NCBI GenBank assembly: GCA_900770875.1
Contig: CAAGLV010000014.1
Location: 1 to 14,216, forward strand
DNA length: 14,216 bases
Direction: 5' to 3'
DNA from: Flavobacteriales bacterium
Lineage (GTDB): Bacteria > Bacteroidota > Bacteroidia > Flavobacteriales > Weeksellaceae
The notes beneath the pieces are model-generated. The model had not been told where the DNA came from. It saw only the letters and a list, made by a program, of their open reading frames with translations, and made no database searches. Numbering within the stretch: the first letter of the stretch is position 1; each line of letters begins with the position of its first letter. Below, one piece after another: positions 1 through 6,751 of this stretch. Both the position numbers and the translations under genes were made by a program.

Positions 1-173
1 ACATGGTATTTCACCGCATAGAGTTTACCTGGTTTCACTACAGCTTAACCTGTACATACTTTCTGTTGCACTTGTCCTCGCCTTACGACGGACGGGTGTT
101 ACCCGCTATGCTCTCCCTATGGTGTCCAGACTTTCCTCTCCGAAAAAATTCGCAGCGACAAAGTGGCTTGCTT
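1..173 (-). ncRNA. rnpB: RNase P RNA, class A, 5' part (cut by window edge)
   Basis: This is the catalytic RNA of ribonuclease P, which removes 5' leaders from pre-tRNAs. Read on the minus strand, the segment carries the P4-side signature GGAGAGGAAAGTCTGGACACC (complement of about 122-142). After it come AGGGAGAGCATAGCGGGTAA and CACCCGTCCGTCGTAAGG, then AGTGCAACAGAAAGTA and GGTAAACTCTATGCGGTGAA, all in the order expected for the first half of a bacterial type A RNase P RNA. The 5' end is placed at about 170-173 from a TAnnTTTG promoter box just upstream, so it is good to a few bases only. The 3' half, including the P4 partner strand, lies outside the window. RNA identity is near certain; the exact 5' end is inferred. 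Confidence 0.95.
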
Positions 174-177
174 GGTA

Positions 178-185
178 CAAATGTA
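178..185 (-). promoter_or_regulatory. rnpB promoter, -7 box
   Basis: The minus strand reads TACATTTG, an exact match to the Bacteroidota -7 consensus TAnnTTTG. It ends about 5 nt before the expected RNase P RNA 5' end. No clear TTTG -33 element is seen; the -33 position falls in the T-run of the clpC terminator arm. Confidence 0.7.
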
Positions 186-204
186 AGGTAATTTATTACG
201 AATA

Positions 205-239
205 AAAAAGCTCGTAAACGTTTTATTTACGAGCTTTTT
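205..239 (-). terminator. Rho-independent terminator of clpC
   Basis: A perfect 14-bp inverted repeat (AAAAAGCTCGTAAA at 205-218, its complement at 226-239) encloses a 7-nt loop. The A/T ends of the arms supply the U-tract on either strand. It lies 23 nt after the clpC stop codon, so it most likely terminates clpC before rnpB. The far arm reaches into the -33 region of the rnpB promoter. Confidence 0.88.
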
Positions 240-262
240 ATATTTAATTGAATTTAAAACAA

Positions 263-2785
263 TTATTGTTTTTCTTCGGGATTACCTTTTACTTTAATCA
301 CAACACCATCTTTGGTTTCGTTTAATTCTAAAATCAAATGATCACCTTCTGTAATGTTTGTGTTAATAATCTCTTCGGCCATCGGATCTTCGATATATTT
401 TTGGATAGCACGTTTTAATGGACGTGCTCCATAATCTTTATCAAACCCTTTATCAGCAATAAAATCTTTTGCTTCGGGCGTTAACTCTAAATGATAATCT
501 AATGCACTTAAACGATCATAAAGATTTGCTAATTCGATATCAATAATTTGCATGATATCTTCTTTTGTTAACGAATTAAAGAAAATAATATCGTCAATTC
601 GGTTTAAAAATTCGGGAGCAAATGCACGTTTTAAAGCCGATTCGATAGTTGATTTAGCTCTTACATCTGCAGAATTTTGTTTTGCCGAAGTTCCAAAACC
701 AACACCGTCACCAAATTCTTTTAACTGACGTGTTCCGATGTTAGATGTTAAAATAATAATCGTATTACGGAAATCAATTTTTCGTCCTAAACTATCTGTA
801 ACATGTCCATCGTCTAATATTTGTAATAAAATATTAAATACATCTGGATGTGCTTTTTCGATTTCGTCTAATAAAATTACAGCATAAGGTTTACGACGTA
901 CAGCTTCTGTTAATTGTCCACCTTCTTCGTAACCAACGTAACCCGGAGGTGCTCCTACTAAACGAGAAACAGCAAATTTCTCCATATACTCGGACATATC
1001 TACACGAATTAAAGCATCCGAAGAATCAAATAATTCTTTGGCTAATACTTTTGCTAATTGTGTTTTACCAACTCCTGTTGTTCCTAAAAAGATAAACGAA
1101 CCAATTGGCTTGTTTGGATCTTTTAATCCGGCACGATTACGTTGAATCGCTTTTACAACTTTAGTTACGGCATCATCTTGTCCAATTACTTTACCTTTCA
1201 TTAACTCGTTCATCTGAGCTAATTTCTTTAATTCTTTTTCGGCAACACGATGTACTGGCACTCCACTCATCATAGAAACAACTTCGGCAACATTTTCTTC
1301 TGTTACTGTTTCTCTATTTTCTTTTGATGCTTGAATCCATTCGGCTTGTGCTCGTTTTAATTCGGCTTCAATTTGCTTTTCTGTATCGCGTAATTGAGCT
1401 GCTTCTTCGTATTTCTGAGATTTTACAACTTGTATTTTTTCTTCTCTTACCTCTTCTAATTTCTTTTCTAGATCTAAGATTTCTTGAGGCACACGAATAT
1501 TTTTTATATGTACACGCGATCCTGCTTCGTCTAAAGCATCAATTGCTTTATCTGGTAAATAGCGATCGGTAATGTAACGCGTTGTTAAATTTACACAAGC
1601 TTTTAATGCTTCTTCTGTGTAATTTACATTGTGATGCGCTTCGTATTTTTCTTTAATGTTATTTAAAATTTGTAGCGTTTCTTCTGGTGTTGTTGGTTCT
1701 ACAATTACATTTTGGAAACGGCGTACTAATGCTCCATCTTTTTCGATATACTGACGGTATTCGTCTAATGTTGTTGCACCAATACATTGTAATTCGCCAC
1801 GCGCTAATGCTGGTTTAAACATGTTTGATGCATCTAAAGATCCTGTTGCTCCACCTGCGCCTACAATTGTATGTAACTCGTCGATAAATAAAATGATATC
1901 GTCATTTTTTTCTAACTCGTTCATAATTGCTTTCATTCGCTCTTCAAATTGTCCACGATATTTTGTACCTGCAACTAAAGAGGCTAAATCTAATGTTACA
2001 ACGCGTTTATTAAATAAAACACGCGAAACTTTGCGCTGTACAATACGTAAAGCTAATCCTTCTGCAATGGCAGATTTACCAACACCTGGTTCTCCGATTA
2101 ATAATGGATTATTTTTTTTGCGACGCGATAAAATTTGCGATACACGCTCTATTTCTTTTTCGCGACCAACTACTGGATCTAATTTTCCTTCGATTGCAAT
2201 GGCTGTTAAATCTCGTCCAAAATTATCTAAAACTGGTGTTTTACTTTTGGCTGTTGATTTACTCATTGATGGACGTTCGTAATCTTCTCCCATATCAGAG
2301 TCTCCGTCGAATGATGGATTTTCTGCTCTTGGAGTTGATAAATCTTCGTCTTGAAATTGAAATTTAAATTCTTCTTTAATTGTATTGTAATCAATTTCGA
2401 ATTTGTTCATCAATTTGGTAATCGGATCATTTTCGTTACGTAAAATACATAACAATAAATGGATTGTATTTACGGTTCCACTTTTAAACAATTTGGCTTC
2501 TAAAAAAGTTGTTTTTAAAGCTCGTTCTGCTTGTTTAGTAAAACTTAAATTTTTTATATGATTTGTTGATTCATCTTTTGGCGGATTAAGATTCTCAATT
2601 TTCTGACGTAGCTCTTGTAAATCTACATTAAGTGCTTCTAAGACAGAAATTGCCTTTCCCTCACCATCACGAAGAATTCCTAACATCAAGTGCTCTGTCC
2701 CAATTTGATCGTGACCTAATCTTAATGCTTCTTCTTTACTGTAAGTGATGACATCCTTTACTTGTTGCGAGAAATTATCATTCAT
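263..2785 (-). CDS. clpC: ATP-dependent Clp protease ATPase subunit ClpC
   Basis: This is an AAA+ unfoldase that feeds substrates to the ClpP peptidase in the cytoplasm. The 840-residue product has two Clp-N repeats (about 3-70 and 80-145), then an acidic, Ser-rich linker (about 146-185). The first AAA+ module has Walker A GEPGVGKS (231-238) and Walker B LFIDE (299-303). A short M/UVR-type coiled segment follows (about 435-490), then a second AAA+ module with Walker A GTTGVGKT (568-575), Walker B VILLDE (636-641) and sensor-2 GARPL (786-790). A VGF tripeptide (695-697) sits where ClpC/ClpA carry the ClpP-docking loop. The short middle domain and this loop separate it from ClpB. The length is normal for ClpC. 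It is probably monocistronic, with its own terminator. ClpP is not in the window. No CtsR-type operator is recognised upstream. Confidence 0.97.
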   Translation of the reverse strand: MNDNFSQQVKDVITYSKEEALRLGHDQIGTEHLMLGILRDGEGKAISVLEALNVDLQELRQKIENLNPPKDESTNHIKNLSFTKQAERALKTTFLEAKLFKSGTVNTIHLLLCILRNENDPITKLMNKFEIDYNTIKEEFKFQFQDEDLSTPRAENPSFDGDSDMGEDYERPSMSKSTAKSKTPVLDNFGRDLTAIAIEGKLDPVVGREKEIERVSQILSRRKKNNPLLIGEPGVGKSAIAEGLALRIVQRKVSRVLFNKRVVTLDLASLVAGTKYRGQFEERMKAIMNELEKNDDIILFIDELHTIVGAGGATGSLDASNMFKPALARGELQCIGATTLDEYRQYIEKDGALVRRFQNVIVEPTTPEETLQILNNIKEKYEAHHNVNYTEEALKACVNLTTRYITDRYLPDKAIDALDEAGSRVHIKNIRVPQEILDLEKKLEEVREEKIQVVKSQKYEEAAQLRDTEKQIEAELKRAQAEWIQASKENRETVTEENVAEVVSMMSGVPVHRVAEKELKKLAQMNELMKGKVIGQDDAVTKVVKAIQRNRAGLKDPNKPIGSFIFLGTTGVGKTQLAKVLAKELFDSSDALIRVDMSEYMEKFAVSRLVGAPPGYVGYEEGGQLTEAVRRKPYAVILLDEIEKAHPDVFNILLQILDDGHVTDSLGRKIDFRNTIIILTSNIGTRQLKEFGDGVGFGTSAKQNSADVRAKSTIESALKRAFAPEFLNRIDDIIFFNSLTKEDIMQIIDIELANLYDRLSALDYHLELTPEAKDFIADKGFDKDYGARPLKRAIQKYIEDPMAEEIINTNITEGDHLILELNETKDGVVIKVKGNPEEKQ

Positions 2786-2830
2786 TATTAAACTGTCTTT
2801 TTTTGTAATTTTTATCTACTTTTTACTATA

Positions 2831-2873
2831 GCATAAATTATGCCTTTTATCATTTTTGTTATCTAATTGATAA
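2831..2873. other. Palindromes upstream of clpC
   Basis: Two inverted repeats lie between the NRDE gene's 3' end and clpC: GCATAA-A-TTATGC (2831-2843, perfect 6-bp arms) and TTATC-TAATT-GATAA (2859-2873, 5-bp arms). They could be operator sites for clpC, or weak 3' hairpins of the upstream gene. No exact TAnnTTTG box is found in this 107-nt gap, so the clpC promoter is not resolved. Confidence 0.35.
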
Positions 2874-2892
2874 TTAATGACATTTAATGTTC

Positions 2893-3540
2893 CTAAATCG
2901 GACAATATTTCATTTTGGTTGATGAGGCATCTGCTATAATCTGAGTAATTGATGTTGTTGCTTTTCCTTTCTCAACGTCTCCATCTTTCATAGCGATTGA
3001 TTGATGAAGATCAAATATCGCTTGCGATGATGGGTTATTAAATTTATGAAAAATATTTTCTAATTCGTGCATTCTTTTTGGAGAATATAATGTGGATGAA
3101 GCTCTAAAAACAAAATTAACATCTGTTAAATCATTTATTTCCAGCTTAATCTCGTTCCAAAATAATAAAAAAGTTTTTTTAGATTTTATTTCGTGTACAA
3201 ATAAGGTAAATGGTGCAATGTCTTCAAAAGATTCGGAATCAATATATTCGTGTACCGAATCATATTTCATTAAATCTAATAAAACAATGCCTCTACTTTT
3301 TTTATATTCGTTTTTTAATGCTAAAGGTTTTTCTTTGCCTCCATTTAAAATACATGCGATATACTGCTCGCTATAAAAAATCCAAGTTCCGTTTTTTAAA
3401 TGGTCTACTGGAGAATAAAATATTTTGTTGTGCCATTTTCGCTCTTCGATTTTTAAAGAAGCTATTCTCGAAATTTTTTCATCGCGATTATGTGTTAAAA
3501 TTATTTTATTATTTGTTTTATAGAAGCTTATTATACACAT
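2893..3540 (-). CDS. NRDE family protein (TANGO2-like)
   Basis: The protein begins MCIISF and carries the THNRDE motif at residues 16-21, the signature of the NRDE/TANGO2 family. In this family Cys2 becomes the N-terminal residue after Met removal, resembling Ntn-hydrolase nucleophiles. The family's substrate is not established; the eukaryotic member TANGO2 is linked to lipid or heme handling, which says little about this one. At 215 residues it is somewhat short for the family, but both ends look intact and it has no signal peptide or TM helix, so it should be cytoplasmic. Its start is 48 nt from the ATG of the divergent DinB-like gene, and a TAnnTTTG box lies 20 nt upstream. Family assignment is confident; function is unknown. 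Confidence 0.85.
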   Translation of the reverse strand: MCIISFYKTNNKIILTHNRDEKISRIASLKIEERKWHNKIFYSPVDHLKNGTWIFYSEQYIACILNGGKEKPLALKNEYKKSRGIVLLDLMKYDSVHEYIDSESFEDIAPFTLFVHEIKSKKTFLLFWNEIKLEINDLTDVNFVFRASSTLYSPKRMHELENIFHKFNNPSSQAIFDLHQSIAMKDGDVEKGKATTSITQIIADASSTKMKYCPI

Positions 3541-3550
3541 TTTTTTTATA

Positions 3551-3579
3551 TTTGTTAAACCAAAAGTAACCTATCTTTG
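3551..3579 (+). promoter_or_regulatory. Promoter of DinB-ATP-grasp operon
   Basis: TTTG (3551-3554), a 17-nt spacer and TATCTTTG (3572-3579) match the Bacteroidota pattern TTTG-N17-23-TAnnTTTG. The expected start of transcription is about 3583-3585, leaving only about 4-6 nt before the ATG at 3589. Confidence 0.7.
3561..3568 (-). promoter_or_regulatory. Promoter -7 box of NRDE gene
   Basis: The minus strand reads TACTTTTG, matching TAnnTTTG, and ends 20 nt before the NRDE ATG. The box is located entirely within the spacer of the opposed dinB promoter (3551-3579). No convincing -33 TTG is present. Confidence 0.55.
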
Positions 3580-3588
3580 CCTATCACT

Positions 3589-4074
3589 ATGCATGTAAAC
3601 AATACAATTAACCAAATTTTAGACCAACTAAGTTCGATTATATCACAATTAGATGATAACGAATATAGTTTATCGCTTCCTATTTTAAATCATCAAACCA
3701 TAGGAAAGCATGCACGCCATATTATCGAATTTTTTATCGAATTAACAAATGATAAACCGTTTATTTGTTACGATGATCGCAAACGCGATTTAAATTTAGA
3801 AAATTCGGTTTCGTATACTTTGCAATCGATTGAAGATTTAAAGATAAAAATTAAACAATTAGATTTTAACGAGCTTAAAACTTTTAAGCAATTATTAGAC
3901 TGCGAAACTATTACAACTTCAACTTCTGTTGGTAGGGAAATGATTTATTGTATTGATCATGGAATACATCATTTTGCGATTATTAAAATTGCCTTAAAAG
4001 ATGCATTGCCACATGTACATATCAGCAACAATTTTGGCGTTGCCTATTCAACCATAAAATATCAAAATAAATAA
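3589..4074 (+). CDS. DinB-like putative metal-binding protein
   Basis: This 161-residue, mostly helical protein resembles the DinB/YfiT four-helix-bundle superfamily, whose members bind a divalent metal through three His. Candidate ligands are in IGKHARHIIEF (H41, H44) and in CIDHGIHHFAII (H124, H127, H128). The FGVAYSTIKY ending and the YDDRKRDL stretch match a DinB-like group I recall from Bacteroidota. No function is known; some relatives are thiol-dependent transferases, but there is no direct evidence here. An upstream in-frame TTG at 3577 would add four residues, but it is part of the -7 promoter box, so ATG at 3589 is chosen. The stop codon overlaps the ATG of the ATP-grasp gene by one base, implying translational coupling. 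Confidence 0.8.
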   Translation: MHVNNTINQILDQLSSIISQLDDNEYSLSLPILNHQTIGKHARHIIEFFIELTNDKPFICYDDRKRDLNLENSVSYTLQSIEDLKIKIKQLDFNELKTFKQLLDCETITTSTSVGREMIYCIDHGIHHFAIIKIALKDALPHVHISNNFGVAYSTIKYQNK

Positions 4075-5060
4075 TGAATCCATCTTTAACGAAATGGACT
4101 AAATACGAATTTTGGCCGTTTTGGCTATTCTACGGCCCTTTAACACCTTGGTATATTTACAAAATATTTACTGCAGGTGCACCGGCTTATTTTTGTACAT
4201 CAAATCCGGGATTAAAATGGGGAGGTTTTATTAATTATTCTAAAATTGATTTACTTAATCAGATTAACGAAAATTTTAAACCTAAAACATTATTTTATAC
4301 CGAAATTAATCATCACAATATCCCAATGCCGTTTCCTTTTATTGTTAAACCAGACGAAGGCGAACGTGGCATTGGCGTAGAATTGATTAGAGATAATAAC
4401 GATTGGAAACATTATCTTTCTATCAACAACAAAAATCTTATTGTACAAGAATACAATCAGTTTCCTTTAGAATTTGGTGCCTTTTATGTGCGGTTGCCTA
4501 AAGAAAAAAAAGGAAAATTAATTTCGATGACAGGAAAAGATTTTTTACAATTTATAGGCGATGGAAAATCTACTTTCGAGCAATTAATCGAACAAAATAT
4601 TAGAGCTGTTTTTAGAAAAGAATATTTGTTACAACGCTACAAAGATCAATTAAATGATATCTTAAAAAAAGGCGAATCAATCTTGATAGAACCTATCGGA
4701 AACCATAATCGTGGAACTGTTTTTTTAGATGCAACAGATTTAATTACAAAACAGTTAGAAGATCAAATAGATCAAATTGCACAACAAATCGAAGGCTTTT
4801 ATTATGGCCGCTTTGATATTAAAGCACAATCGATAAAAGATTTACAAAACGGAAATTTTGTCATCTTAGAAGTTAATGGTGCTAACTCCGAAGCTACACA
4901 TGTTTATGATCCTAAACACAACCTTTTATTTGCCTACAAAGAGGTGATAAAACATTTAGATTATCAACATAAAATTGCAAAACAAAATCACGAATTAGGT
5001 CACTCTTACATCAAATGGCCGACTTTAGCTAAAGAATTAATTCATCGTTTAATGAATTAA
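4074..5060 (+). CDS. ATP-grasp family ligase, substrate unknown
   Basis: This is a predicted ATP-dependent carboxylate-amine (or thiol) ligase. ATP-grasp features seen are FIVKPDEGERGIGV (89-102; K92 and the Gly-rich loop for ATP phosphates), the adenine-side strand LIVQEY (122-127), FDIK (247-250), and ILEVNGANSEATHVYDP (264-280), whose E266 and N268 are likely Mg ligands. Residues 11-34 are very aromatic (EFWPFWLFYGP) and may form a membrane-associated helix. The length of 328 residues is typical for D-Ala-D-Ala-ligase-like folds, but the N-terminal region is not that of Ddl, so I do not call it ddl. Its ATG overlaps the DinB-like stop codon (TAATG). The substrate and the link to DinB are unknown. 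Confidence 0.82.
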   Translation: MNPSLTKWTKYEFWPFWLFYGPLTPWYIYKIFTAGAPAYFCTSNPGLKWGGFINYSKIDLLNQINENFKPKTLFYTEINHHNIPMPFPFIVKPDEGERGIGVELIRDNNDWKHYLSINNKNLIVQEYNQFPLEFGAFYVRLPKEKKGKLISMTGKDFLQFIGDGKSTFEQLIEQNIRAVFRKEYLLQRYKDQLNDILKKGESILIEPIGNHNRGTVFLDATDLITKQLEDQIDQIAQQIEGFYYGRFDIKAQSIKDLQNGNFVILEVNGANSEATHVYDPKHNLLFAYKEVIKHLDYQHKIAKQNHELGHSYIKWPTLAKELIHRLMN

Positions 5061-5070
5061 AATACCACTT

Positions 5071-5103
5071 TTGGCAGAGTTTTTAATTAGGTATGGTTTG
5101 TGA
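5071..5103 (+). promoter_or_regulatory. Possible sigma-54-like promoter of rhomboid gene
   Basis: TTGGCA (5071-5076) resembles a sigma-54 -24 element, but the matching -12 position is AA, not GC. A second GG (5090-5091) is followed 10 nt later by GA (5102-5103), closer to a -24/-12 layout, and would give a start 10-15 nt before the ATG at 5126. The normal -7 box is off by one base (TATGGTTTG). Only suggestive. Confidence 0.25.
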
Positions 5104-5125
5104 TTTTTTAATCAAAAAATAATCA

Positions 5126-5854
5126 ATGACCTATCCTTTACCTAAAAAAACAATTGTAATTCCTCTTTTTTTAGTCGCCTTAATTTGGCTTGTATTTTTA
5201 TTACAATATGTTGGTATTATTAATAATTCGATTTGCTTTGGTGTTGTGCCACGAACATTTTATGGACTAAAAGGAATTTTACTTTCGCCCCTATTCCATT
5301 CGGGTTGGATGCATTTAATTAGCAATACTTTTCCTTTATTATTTTTAAGTTTTTTATCGCTTTTAATGTACGAAAGGTTAACCTATTACGTCCTTTTATT
5401 TGGTTGGATTTTATCGGGTATTTTACTATGGATTATTGGTAATCCTCCATTTTTAGATGATTATATTGGTTGCCATATTGGTGCTAGTGGCTTAGTTTAT
5501 ATGCTTGCTGCGTTTGTATTATTTTCAGGTATTATTAGAAAAGAACGCGGATTAATGGCAATTTCGGCAATTGTAATTCTATTATACGGCAGTTTCTTTT
5601 GGGGTGTAATTCCCGAAGAATTTTTACCATATAACCATGATAATCCTATTTCGTGGGAAGGGCATTTAAGTGGTTTAATCGTCGGAATTTTTTTTGCTAT
5701 TCTTTTTAGAAATGTTGGTCCTAAAAAACAAAAACCAATTTGGGAACACGAAAATTATTACGATCCACGCGAAGAAGAATTGTGGCAACGATACTTAGAT
5801 AGTATAAATCCACCTACAGAAAATACCGAACAAAATAAAAATGACGATGAATAA
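5126..5854 (+). CDS. Rhomboid family intramembrane serine protease
   Basis: This protease cleaves transmembrane substrates within the membrane. Six hydrophobic helices are visible (about 10-28, 60-82, 88-104, 117-137, 144-160, 181-195). The family signatures are all present: R43 in the loop-1 region, HSGWMHLISN (58-67, with H63 and N67), the nucleophile S121 in GASG (119-122), and the catalytic H180 in GHLSG in the last helix. The core appears complete and active. After the last helix comes a hydrophilic, acidic tail of about 45 residues, likely cytoplasmic or periplasmic depending on topology. It follows the ATP-grasp gene by 65 nt and may have its own promoter. Its last codons form one arm of a terminator. 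The substrate is unknown. Confidence 0.93.
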   Translation: MTYPLPKKTIVIPLFLVALIWLVFLLQYVGIINNSICFGVVPRTFYGLKGILLSPLFHSGWMHLISNTFPLLFLSFLSLLMYERLTYYVLLFGWILSGILLWIIGNPPFLDDYIGCHIGASGLVYMLAAFVLFSGIIRKERGLMAISAIVILLYGSFFWGVIPEEFLPYNHDNPISWEGHLSGLIVGIFFAILFRNVGPKKQKPIWEHENYYDPREEELWQRYLDSINPPTENTEQNKNDDE

Positions 5855-5868
5855 TCATCGTCATTTTT
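5837..5868. terminator. Bidirectional terminator, rhomboid / secreted-protein genes
   Basis: A perfect 14-bp inverted repeat (AAAAATGACGATGA at 5837-5850, complement 5855-5868) has a 4-nt loop. A/T-rich ends give a U-tract on both strands. The left arm is inside the rhomboid coding sequence, and its TAA stop (5852-5854) is in the loop. It also serves the convergent gene ending at 5881. Confidence 0.88.
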
Positions 5869-5880
5869 ATTGTATCTTAA

Positions 5881-6297
5881 TTAATCACCTTTTCTGTTTT
5901 TTGATAAAAGATAATCTAATCTTCTTAATTGCTTTGGCATTTTAGATAACTGAAAAAAATTAGTTTTAATTGTATCGTTATCCTTAATAAATAAATACAT
6001 CGTAGCTGGATTTCCTTCTGCCATTGGATAACTATCAATTTCCGAAACAACTGCAGCTATATCTAATTTATCTATTTCTTTATTAACTTCGGCAATTTCG
6101 GTTTTATTTAAATAAAATGTATCTAACTGTTTATTTTTTATTTGTTTTTTAATTTTACCATCCTGATAATCAACCACTACAAAACCACTTGGTAAACGAG
6201 TGTATTTAACTATTTTTAATCCTGGATCGTTAATTGTAAAACTTAAAAAGGCTATTAATCCTATTAAAGCCGTAAAAAATTTCATCATTTTCATCAT
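5881..6297 (-). CDS. Small secreted or anchored protein, unknown function
   Basis: I do not recognise this 138-residue protein. The N-terminus (MMKMMKFF, then a hydrophobic run to about residue 21) looks like a Sec signal peptide, with possible cleavage near residues 21-23. There is no lipobox Cys, so it is more likely periplasmic or anchored by an uncleaved signal. The mature part is mixed alpha/beta, with VVVDYQDGKIKKQIKN early, then a charged helix (about 66-80) and a basic end. No catalytic motif is seen. Several Met codons (1, 2, 4, 5) could serve as starts; the first is kept. A TAATTTTG box 24 nt upstream suggests independent transcription. The gene converges on the rhomboid gene and shares its terminator. 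Confidence 0.75.
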   Translation of the reverse strand: MMKMMKFFTALIGLIAFLSFTINDPGLKIVKYTRLPSGFVVVDYQDGKIKKQIKNKQLDTFYLNKTEIAEVNKEIDKLDIAAVVSEIDSYPMAEGNPATMYLFIKDNDTIKTNFFQLSKMPKQLRRLDYLLSKNRKGD

Positions 6298-6321
6298 AAT
6301 AATTTAGTTAATTAGTTATTA

Positions 6322-6329
6322 CAAAATTA
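6322..6329 (-). promoter_or_regulatory. Promoter -7 box of small secreted protein gene
   Basis: The minus strand reads TAATTTTG, an exact TAnnTTTG match, with about 24 nt between the box and the ATG at 6297. No convincing -33 TTG at the usual spacing. Confidence 0.5.
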
Positions 6330-6358
6330 CATAACTTATTTCTGAAAATGGTTAAAAA

Positions 6359-6393
6359 AAACAAAAAGCACCAAAATTTGGTGCTTTTTGTTT
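6359..6393 (-). terminator. Rho-independent terminator of obg-ybaB
   Basis: A 17-bp stem (6359-6375 with 6377-6393, core GCACC/GGTGC), with the A/T centre forming the loop in practice, is followed on the minus strand by a run of T residues. It lies 15 nt after the ybaB stop codon. Confidence 0.9.
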
Positions 6394-6407
6394 AATTTCT
6401 TTTTTAC

Positions 6408-6728
6408 TTAAAATGGCATTCCAGGAATGTTTGGTAAGTTGTCTTGAGCTGTTTTCTTCGCTTTTTCGATTGCTTCGGCTTTTACTTGCTCTAAAGCTTT
6501 ATTTAAAGTCATTACTAACATATCCTCAATTTGCTCTTTCTCCATTCCTTCAGCTAATTCAATATCTTTAATTGTTGCTAATTTCGACATTGTAATTTTA
6601 ACTGTACCATCTGCAGATGTTGTTGTAAATGTTTCGTTTTCTAACTCATCTTTTAAACCTGTAAATTTGTCTTTAAATGAGCTAATTTTACCCATCATAT
6701 CCATGATGTTTCCGAAGTTTCCAAACAT
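6408..6728 (-). CDS. ybaB: Nucleoid-associated protein YbaB/EbfC family
   Basis: This 106-residue protein matches the YbaB/EbfC family of small dimeric DNA-binding proteins. It starts with a Met/Gly/Phe-rich segment and an amphipathic helix (about 12-32). A beta-hairpin region follows, with TTTSADGTVKITMSK (35-49), and then a long C-terminal helix (IEDMLVMTLNKALEQVKAEA). The size and the ADGTVKIT-type strand are characteristic. It should coat or bridge chromosomal DNA as a dimer. The gene starts 23 nt after the obg stop and ends before a strong terminator, so it is the distal gene of an obg-ybaB operon. In many bacteria ybaB lies next to dnaX/recR instead; here it does not. Confidence 0.93.
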   Translation of the reverse strand: MFGNFGNIMDMMGKISSFKDKFTGLKDELENETFTTTSADGTVKITMSKLATIKDIELAEGMEKEQIEDMLVMTLNKALEQVKAEAIEKAKKTAQDNLPNIPGMPF

Positions 6729-6751
6729 ATCTTTATCTTATTAATTTTAAT

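Noticed and set aside
3..191. 62-codon open frame on the plus strand
   Set aside because: It lies antisense to RNase P RNA, whose conserved sequence fully explains this segment.
850..2367. Several plus-strand open frames of 80-150 codons
   Set aside because: They are antisense shadows of clpC, have low-complexity Leu/Phe-rich products, and lack promoters.
3092..3569. Plus-strand open frames opposite the NRDE gene
   Set aside because: They are antisense to a recognised family member and have no coding features of their own.
5056..5088. AATTAAAA / TTTTAATT repeat after the ATP-grasp gene
   Set aside because: It is an 8-bp all-A/T stem with a 17-nt loop, too weak to call a terminator.
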